Positions 56,030-64,000 of a stretch of DNA of 64,000 nt are shown in pieces. Made by a program: the position numbers and the translations under genes. The DNA lies in NCBI GenBank assembly GCA_946807835.1, contig OX327702.1, positions 10,664,001-10,728,000 of the forward strand. The letters run 5' to 3'. The notes beneath the pieces were generated by a model. The model saw nothing but the letters and a program-made list of their open reading frames with translations, was not told the DNA's origin and searched no databases. Each line of letters opens with the position of its first letter. The stretch's first letter is position 1. Origin of the DNA: Ailanthus altissimus (lineage: Eukaryota; Streptophyta; Magnoliopsida; Sapindales; Simaroubaceae).

Positions 56030-57882
56030 TTACCTTATGGTTTTTAACTTAATTTTTTTATTTAAAAACTAAAACTAGTTACTTATTTTATTTTAGACAG
56101 GCAAAATATTTACTATTAAGAATCTAATTTATGCCTTTAAACAATCCCTAACTAGTTGTTTTACTATCAAGAAATAAAAGAATTACTTTAATGTAGTTTT
56201 TCTTCAAAAGTTTGCTCATTTTACTTGCCATGCGTTGTGCTTCCTTTGAATTTTTAGACATTAATTTCTTCGTTCTCTTTTATTGGACTTTCTCTTTTAC
56301 TCTATTTACACCACTAATTTTATGCACTGATTTATTTATTTTTTTGATATATTTTTTGATTATATTATTAAAAAAATTTCATTTTTGTATAACCTACTTT
56401 AAGTGATTACTGTAATCACATTGTTATATTTTTTTAACCATTAAATTATGACCTAAAAACTAATTATTATTGTTAAGTAGTACGGCGAATCGAGTTAATT
56501 ATTGTTAACCGATTATATATGTTGCATCCCTATTTCTTTTGCTGACATGTCGCTCTCTATTTTCCTCGATTTTTATTGACAGCAATATTTTATATATTAT
56601 CAAAGCAGACGCTGCATATTACCTCCAGCTTTATTATATTTGTCGATACTAATTCATGGCAAATTTGCTCTCTGCCTGAGACTGTGGCGGCTACTGACAA
56701 TTGTTTTCTTAGAGATGGCAGCAAGATTTCATTTTAGTGTACTTTATAATGAAAAAAGAGAAGCAAAACTTGTTTGCAATTTTTTCGGAAAATATCTTCT
56801 TCAATAATGCAGATTTATAAACTCAAATATTAATATTAATTTAAAATTTATTAATTATAATTAAAATTATAAAATAAATAAAAAGAGAGACTAGTAAAAA
56901 TTCAGCAAGGGCATCATTTAAAAGGTATGAATATAAACCATAAAATAAAAAGTAATATTACACTTTACAATGTTTTTTATTTAAAAGGTTTGACACAAGA
57001 GCAAGAAAACTCGTCTAATAAAAAACTCAATCTCTTATCTTAAATCTTACTCAAATTCAAGTGGCTATAAGTGAGTTAAGCAGTAGAGGCTACACTTGCA
57101 ATTTCAATCTCAATATTTTTTATTTTAAATAATTTATTAAATAATTATTTGATGATAAAACTAATAATTTAATAAATTATAAAAATTAATTATGTAATTA
57201 ATATTTGACATAATATTTGAATTAAAAAGTATTGAAATTAAAAACAAATTATATTATTCTGAAACAAAAGTCTTGCAGCAAATTGACAGGCTTTTATTGT
57301 TATTAATTTTTTTTTTCTGGGAGAGATATGGTTTCGTTTTCATTTTTCAATGTGTGGCCTAACAGAGAGAGTAGACTAACATACCAATTTTTGATTGAGC
57401 TTTTGTTAGCCGTTTAATCTTTTTTTTATTCTAAAGATTTTGAATATTTGTGCTTGTCAATATCAATGTCACTTTACCATAGAAGAAAAAAAACTCCATT
57501 TAAAAATGCAAAACTAAATTTTTTTTATTATAATATTTATTTATCTAAAAAATTCATAAAATATAAAAACGTTTTGAGGTAAATAATAAAAAATTAAGAA
57601 ATTATAACAAATAAATTAAAAACTTCTATGGTAAAGTCACTGCTCACTAATAACACAAGTTACATACTTAAAATTTGTTAAGCACCTTCTTAATTATTTT
57701 CCTAGTTGACAGATAAAAAAACAGAAACTGTCTAATCTAAGATTATATATATATATAAAAACAATAGAAACTAGAATATAATTTTCTAATTTATTTTACT
57801 TAAACGCATTTCTTATTGTTCTTTTGAAAATTAAAATTTGTAGTCCTTCAGATTTTGGGTATGGTTTATGAAAATTTAAAAA
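56030..57882. other. AT-rich intergenic DNA
   Basis: No gene or element border recognised. It contains long A/T runs and scattered short open frames, such as the hydrophobic 64-codon one at 56212-56406, with no family match. Confidence 0.55.
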
Positions 57883-58711
57883 TGTTGAGTTCAACTTAAG
57901 GCCATGAAATTGTTATTTTTCTAACCTGTAAAGGTCCAAAATAACTTAACGTAGTTTAGATCCAAGTTCAAGCCCCATCAAATATCCTCCAACACATTTT
58001 GCTTCATGGTTGAGCAATCACTAGTCTATAAAAGAAACCCTCCTCCTAATAAGTGAGCAGTCTCTGGCCTATGGTCGAGGAGCCCTTCCTTACGGGGAAC
58101 AACCACTCGTTAATCGGAGTCCTTCCTCACAAAGATTAATAGCCAAAATTTTCCTCCTTAAAAGGCGGAGTACTATTAATCTCGAAGATCCCCACCTAAG
58201 CATAAGAGATTAAAAGATGAGAAAAATACAAACTCCTAAGAGATCATAGATAAGTAGGATACAACAACAAAGAGTTCACAGTAAAATAAAATATGACATT
58301 AGGAATTCATGAATATATAGAACATTATAAGATTGAGAAGTCTATAATAGGACTTCGCCCTAATCATCTATATAAAGGGGTATTTTTCTCACGCAAGGAG
58401 GAATTTTTTATGATAATTTTTTTCTTAACTCTTTACTATCAAAATTTGCCCATATGTTTTCATTAGTATGTTTGTTGATTAAAGCATAAGAGCTTTTGCA
58501 AGAGGTCATTATTAGGGTAGCTATCACTGGTTTCTTTTTTATTTTGTTTTTTGTAACAAGGAAGCTCCAATCACTAGGAGATCTTTAGAAAGAATAACAA
58601 CAATCCATTCATATGCTAGGATTATTTTTTCATAAACATTAATTTAACTATTGACCAAGAATATAGGGTAACCTCAAGTTTGGTCCAGAGGCCCAAAATT
58701 CATAGTCAACA
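57883..58711 (+). repeat. Putative 5' LTR of the Tat-like element
   Basis: The right border AGTCAACA is fixed by the primer site. The left border TGTTGAGTTC is chosen because it makes the usual short inverted ends TGTTGA...TCAACA. A TATA-like TATATAAAGGGG lies at 58369-58380. The left border is uncertain, since the 3' LTR cannot be compared. Confidence 0.5.
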
Positions 58712-58712
58712 G

Positions 58713-58731
58713 TTTGGCACCATCTATGAGA
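58713..58731 (+). promoter_or_regulatory. Primer binding site of the Tat-like element
   Basis: TTTGGCACCATCTATGAGA differs from the Tat-group sequence TTTGGCGCCGTCTGTGGGA by four transitions, all of the G-to-A kind expected from decay of methylated cytosines on the other strand. Confidence 0.7.
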
Positions 58732-58739
58732 TACGATGT

Positions 58740-60480
58740 AAAGATTCCTAGAGATAAGTAATTCAAAAATGAATAGGAAGAACACTCGAGAAAAGATAAC
58801 AAGAGACAGAGATTTTAATTAAAACATGTCACAAAACTCTAATTCAAAGAATCATGATAAAGAGAAGCGAGATCATTAAGAGAAGAATTCTGGTCGATAA
58901 GGAAAACTTTAGGGAGATTCATAATTAATACAATGACTATTGAAAGAACAAGAAAAAGCCCGAGAAGAAAGGAAAAATATAAAGGAGGATGTACTGAACA
59001 CACAATGGAGAGTAGGAGAAAATTTGGAAGCCTTATTAATAGAATGGTCTACCAATAAGTGTAAAAGGTGACAACAAGATTCCTTTATAGATGATCTTAT
59101 TAGAATGAGCAAGTGACTTACCTAGGAATAAAAGTAAAAGTGGGTGCAAGGTAAAGAGTAATGTGAAATGCAAGAATCTAGAACACAGAATGAAAGACAC
59201 TATAAAGGCATGAAGACCCCTAATTTTTCATATCACAAGTAAGTGACTTGAAAAGAATGAAGAGGTATGTGAAAGAGAGAGAAAAGAATAGTAACGTGGA
59301 TAAACACAACACCCAACAACTTATTTAGGTTAAACAAAAGGACATGGTGAAGAGTACGGGTAGATTTAGAATATAAGAGGAAGCTCTTCACAAGAAGTTA
59401 AGAGGAGTGGAGCAGAGAATAACAAAGCTTATAGAGGCAAGGAAGCACAAATAATGGGAACTAATATGACAAAACAAGATCTTGAGAGAAATGAGGTCAC
59501 CACTTACTGATGATTTTACAAATATAAAACTGTCCACTACTTTTAAAATGCCTAATATTGTAATCTATAATAGGACCCTAGATCCCGACCACTACGTGGA
59601 CTAGGTGACTGATCTCCTATCTATTTTCAGACTTAGATAAAACCAAATATGCAGATTATTTTATATAAAATTAGAAAAATAGGCTCTTTTATGGTACTAA
59701 GGACCAGACACAAAAAAATCTCATCATACAATTAACTTATCGATATGTTCATTTAGTATTTTTGAAGAGCTTGTGATAGAGTTACGAATCCATGACAGTT
59801 AAGAAAATTAAACAAGGGTGACAAAAACGTTTTGAAGAGCTTCAATGATACGTTTTATAAATAGGTCATTTAAGTTAGACCCTACAACTTGCTAGTTTCT
59901 TTAGAGGCATTAAAGAAAGGTTATAGTTGAATATATTTTGGTATCACATTATAAAAAAATCCATTCAGACTTACTTAACAACTTATGAATAAGCACAAAC
60001 TTACATAAAAATCAAGAAGGAAGAAAACTTAAAAAGTCAACTATAGAGCTCTAAGAAAAATTTAGGAGAAGGAATTTAAAAAATTGCCTGAATATAGGAA
60101 GAGATCCCTAGAGAGGTGGTGGAACAAGGGGAGAAGAAAAAGAAACCCACATAAGCCAAATAGGTATTTAAAAAAGGATAAGCCTAGAAAAGGTGGGCAC
60201 AATGTTAGACTAAAAAATTCTCCACCTTGAGTGGCAAAGGTTAGGGATGATCTAACTTTCATCATTCTCATGACCTTTATACATGTCATCATTGAGGTCA
60301 TAAAAGATAAGGGATTTCTTAGTGAACTTAACATTATCCGAACACGAGTTTTCAAAAGAAACAAGGACAGAAAGTGTAATTTTCATAAATATTATGGATA
60401 CTCGACTAAAGATTGTTATAGCTTGAGAGAACAAGTACATCAATTGAATAAAATGAATACTTGAACGAGTACATGGTGGA
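58740..60480 (+). pseudogene. Tat-like gypsy gag, broken
   Basis: Readable landmarks: FKMPNIVIYNRTLDPDHYVD at about 59539-59600, which is the KMP-YDGT-DP-EHL block of Tat gag; the EELVIELRIHDS region; and the nucleocapsid at about 60388-60460 with CNFHKYYGYSTKDCYSLREQ. The last is the lineage's C-x2-H-x4-H-x4-C-like zinc knuckle (usual CRFHxDHGHxTxxC), with the second His changed to Tyr. The stretch 58740-59500 is Lys/Glu-rich and hard to read. Confidence 0.75.
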
Positions 60481-60599
60481 TTAAAAGCAAAATAGTTTTT
60501 GGCAAATCGAGCTGCAAGATATCAAACACACCACCTAATAAAAGCTAACTATAATAATTGCTAAAAGGTTTCAATCAATATTAGAAGTACTATTCATGG

Positions 60600-62839
60600 T
60601 GCTTTTTAGTAGGATACCAAGTGATGTATAAGGTCCTAATAACAAAAAAACCTTAGATTCAGGATGTTCCAATTATGCTTACCAAAGAAGACACTTAAGG
60701 GATCAGTTATCTATATGATAATGTGTTAGTAATCACATTAAAAGTGGCGAGGATAGATATAAATAAGGTGTCTACTGACCCGGGGAGTTCGATGGATATA
60801 ATCTTCAAGGAAAACCTAGACGACTACCCTTATTATTTCTATGGGAGAGAAGTAAGCTTTATAGTGGGCGAATAATCGTTCCTATATAAAATCCTTATAA
60901 GACGATAGTTCATGAGAAATTTAAGAGGCAATGATGTTTATCTATTACCTGAAACTTAAGTTCCTAGCAGGAAAAAGAGTTAGAGTGGCTTTAAGTAATC
61001 AAAAGATGGCAATAAGCTATTACACAACCTTGTCTAAGAAGACATTCTGCATCAGTATAATAAAATTAAAGGAAGAGCAAAAATTGAAATCCTAAGAGCC
61101 CTTGGAAGAGCTAATTAGTGTTCATCCAAAAAAGATAATCCATAGAAGGTGTTTAAAATTGACTCTAATCTTAAACCTAAACTTAAGGAAAACTTGAGCA
61201 CTATGATGAAAGAGTATTCAAACATTTTTACTCGGTCACATAATAACATGCCAAGCATCGATATTTCATTGATCTACTATAGGTTACTAATCAGTTTAGC
61301 TTTTAAATCATAAAGCAGAAGAGAATGATCTTCAACCAAGAAAAAATGAAGCTGTAGTAGTTGAGGTTGAGAAGCTGATGACAATAAGATTCATCTTAGA
61401 TTTCCACTACCTTAAATGGCTTGCTAACATGGTCTTAGTGAAAACAGCTAATAAGAAGTGGAAAATGTGCATAGACATTATCGACTTGAACAAAGACTAA
61501 CTAAATGGCAACTTCCTCTTACTAAAGATATATCAGCTAGTTAACTCTACTACTAGACACGTACTTGTTAGCTTTATAGATGTGTTCTTGAGATATAACT
61601 AGATTAGAATGTTTCCTTTGGATTAAGAGAAGACCTCGTTCATTATTGATCGAGGATATATTACTACAAGGTCATGCCTTTCGACTTAAAGAATGCTGAA
61701 GCCATATATCAAAGATTGGTTAATCATTTGTTCAAACCATTGATTGGCAAGACCAAAGAGGTCAATATGGATGATATGATCACTAAGTCAAAGAAACTCG
61801 AGGGTCATGTAAAGGATCTTAAAAAGACTTTCACGATCCCAAGGAAGTAGAATATGATACTCATTTATAAAAAGTGACATTCAGGGTTGATTTGGAAAAA
61901 TACCTCGGATTCATAGTGAGCCAACGAAGGATTAAAGCTAATTTAGATAAGGTTAAGGCTAACTTTGAGATAAGGTCCTCGACCAAAATAAAAAAATTTA
62001 AAAATTGACTAGTAGAATTATCACACTGAGCAGATTTATTTCTAAAGCTACAAGTAAATTTGGTTTTTTTATTCAAAACAATTAAAAGGAATGATAAGAA
62101 ATATAGACACCATAATATGACGAGGCTTTTCAACAACTTAAAAATTACCTTGTATACCAACTCTTTCCTCTATACTGTAAGCTTGATCTTTGTTAAACAA
62201 GAAGAGGGAGTTCAAAGACCAGTCTACTTCACCAACAAAGGCTACACATAGACTGAGAAAGCTGATACCCGCCAATAAAAAAGTTAGATTTCATGCGGGT
62301 TATATCAATAAGAAAGTTGAGGCCTTACTTCTAGAGACACATTATAACTGTTCTGATCAATTAGCCCCTAAGAAAATTCTACATAAGCCTGATCTATTAG
62401 AATGGCTAGTGGGTAGTTAGATGGACAGTATTACTCAGTGAGTATGACATTCAGTAAAAACCAAGAACAACCATCAAAGGACAAGCATTATTTAAATTTT
62501 TAGCTTTATGTACCCATGGGGAGACTATAGTGTAAGAAGAAAGTGGTACTAAAGCAGATCATATGATTGAAGACCCAAAATCTCCCATTTGGGTTCTTTA
62601 CATTGATAGGTATCTAATTTTCACAGATGTTGGGTAAGGGTGGTTCTCATTAGCCCTAATGAAGGTGAACTTAGCTACACCATCACGATTGGATTCCAAG
62701 CCACCAATAACGAGATTGAGTTTAAAGCCTTTTTAACCAGACTTAAAGTTTCTCGAGCATTATTAGCTAAAATGATCCTCATCAAAAGTGACTCAAAGTT
62801 GGTATTCGCTTAGATCAGATAAGACTTTGAAGCCCAATG
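60600..62839 (+). pseudogene. Tat-like gypsy protease, reverse transcriptase and RNase H, broken
   Basis: Protease relics: DPGSSMDIIF near 60778 (family DxGSSxDIL, with the first active-site region kept) and VRVALSNQKMAISYYTTLSK near 60980. Reverse transcriptase: MPSIDIS near 61250, WLANMVLVKTANKKWKMCID near 61417-61476, SFIDVF-RYN-IRMFPLD near 61570-61625, EKTSFIIDRG near 61630, and VNMDDMITKSK near 61762-61794, where YVDD reads NMDD. RNase H: WVLYIDR near 62590, ATNNEIEFKAFL-like sequence near 62700-62735, and the end at IRSDKTLKPNV. The reading frame jumps several times. The order and wording are diagnostic of Tat-lineage pol. Confidence 0.85.
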
Positions 62840-64000
62840 TGTAATATCCAATTCCTATTAGTAGTGTAGGTGCCTAAATTTCAGTATAAAGCGATAAAGA
62901 CACCGTAGGTTATCCGATTTAAACCCTACTAGAAATATTTTTTTTATGGTGCGTGTGAGAGGCATTAGACATAAATTGGTAATTTCATAGTCGATTAGAG
63001 AGTCAAACGATCATGGAATAATTTTGAATTTTTTTTTCTATTAGCTTGGAAAAGGAAATTTCAATTTAACATATGGATTTTCATATAAGTGTTATGTATA
63101 GAACAAGCCTTTGTTAAGAAACACAATCCATATGTTAGAAAATGGACCAATTAGAGACAAGCTGATGGATTGCCAAGTTGGAAGCTTAGTTGGTTCCTTT
63201 GACTATTCTAAGTAAATAGTTAGAAAATAATCAATTAAATACTTTCATTTTTAACTAGTGGCAATTTAAAAATTTAGAATTAGTTGAGGAAAAAATTGGA
63301 CTTTTAGGAGAGCACTATATAAAAATGAAGTGTCTAGAAATTTGGCTAAGTTAAAAGCATAATATGTTAGAGCAAAAGAGGTGATTTTCGACCATGAGAG
63401 GGACATGTTGCTATAGTGAAATTCAATGTTTTTTTTCATGAGTTTTTATGCTTGATCAAGTTAAAATCAAGCTAAATACAAGTTTCTAAGATCAATTAAA
63501 GCTTGCACTAGTGAAAATCTAAGGAAAAGAGGTAAGAAAAACCTTACTTAGTGATGGTTGTTTATGAATTTTCAAGATCACTTCAATTAATGTGTTTTTG
63601 TGAATTATTGATTTAGATTGAGTTGAATTCAAGTGTGAAGCTCAAAAGAGACACCAAACTAAAGGAATTAGTAAGGTAAGAATTAGGGTCTGGTGTGATC
63701 TTTTTATAGGAACTTCAATTAAATGTTATTAGGGCATTAGAGTTAAATTAGCATAATTTGAATGTCATTGAAACAAGAAATTGAGAAAAGAATTGTGTTG
63801 GGTGAGAAAGAGAATTCAGCCACTTTAGGGATTTTAGGGTTTGAGTTGTGTATAAATGATTTCTTGTGTTAATTGGATGTATATGAGTGATGGAAAATCT
63901 AAAAATGAAGAAAAAGGGACATAATTATCCATTCTTAGTAAGATGAAGGGCAATTATGTCCAACCAATTTTATAGGGTGTTAAGATATTTTTATGGCGTC
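62840..64000 (+). mobile_element. Tekay-like gypsy LTR, left part (continues beyond the window)
   Basis: Starts TGTAATATCC directly after Tat RNase H sequence. It matches 32702-33035 and 34426-35275 of the interrupted copy (for example GTTATGTATAGAACAAGCCT and GCCAAGTTGGAAG). The expected left TSD is CAATG (62835-62839); the right one is outside the window. Whether this is a solo LTR or the end of a full element cannot be seen. Confidence 0.88.

Larger units (their letters stand above)
57883..62839 (+). mobile_element. Tat-like Ty3/gypsy retrotransposon, 5' part, decayed
   Basis: From a putative 5' LTR (57883-58711) through primer site, gag, protease, reverse transcriptase and the RNase H region, in gypsy order on the plus strand. 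TTTGGCACCATCTATGAGA after the LTR is a mutated form of the TTTGGCGCCGTCTGTGGGA typical of the Tat/Ogre group. The element is cut at 62840 by a Tekay-like LTR; integrase and 3' LTR are not in the window. Stops and frameshifts are present throughout. Confidence 0.85.

Overview
This window looks like nuclear DNA of a eudicot plant. It is very AT-rich, has GT-AG introns in plant style, and carries plant retrotransposon lineages (Sirevirus-like and Tork-like Ty1/copia, Tat-like and Tekay-like Ty3/gypsy), a Mutator-like element and a hAT-type MITE. Species cannot be named from the sequence. Only one apparently functional host gene is visible: a ten-exon inositol polyphosphate 5-phosphatase on the minus strand (13531-17774), with a probable 5'UTR intron and a TATA box near 19005. 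Almost everything else is transposon sequence, much of it nested, and the layers can be read from 5-bp target-site duplications (TSDs).

Layout. 1-10314: 3' part of a Sirevirus-like copia element (RT/RNase H, multi-PPT spacer, 3' LTR), split by a second copia element (1475-8481) with about 2.15-kb LTRs, called R1 here. 10315-13530: mostly unassigned AT-rich DNA. 13531-19080: the 5-phosphatase gene and its upstream region. 21537-26784: a long-TIR Mutator-like element carrying a broken piece of a SNF2 helicase of CLASSY type (a Pack-MULE), itself split by an R1 solo LTR. 28506-29764: a poly(A)-tailed retroposon with a 13-bp TSD. 30306-41192: a minus-strand Tork-like copia element broken by a Tekay-like solo LTR (which contains another solo LTR) and by a third solo LTR. 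41647-43801: R1 solo LTR. 44251-45335: fold-back hAT-like MITE. About 45480-56029: decayed transposon with a plus-strand Ulp1-protease pseudogene and a convergent minus-strand coiled-coil pseudogene, split by an R1 solo LTR that contains another solo LTR. 57883-62839: Tat-like gypsy element, cut at 62840 by a Tekay-like LTR that runs off the window.

The R1 family is present five times (one pair, three solos). A second LTR family, called S here, is present three times, always solo. Solo LTRs outnumber paired ones, which points to active removal of elements by LTR-LTR recombination. The most interesting items are the Pack-MULE with a CLASSY-like helicase fragment, the Ulp1 pseudogene whose catalytic cysteine reads serine in both copies of a local duplication, the GC-rich motif islands shared by unrelated LTR elements, and a probable 1-nt frameshift at the end of the 5-phosphatase coding sequence. 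Everything was read by eye; family names come from recognised motifs, not from database searches.
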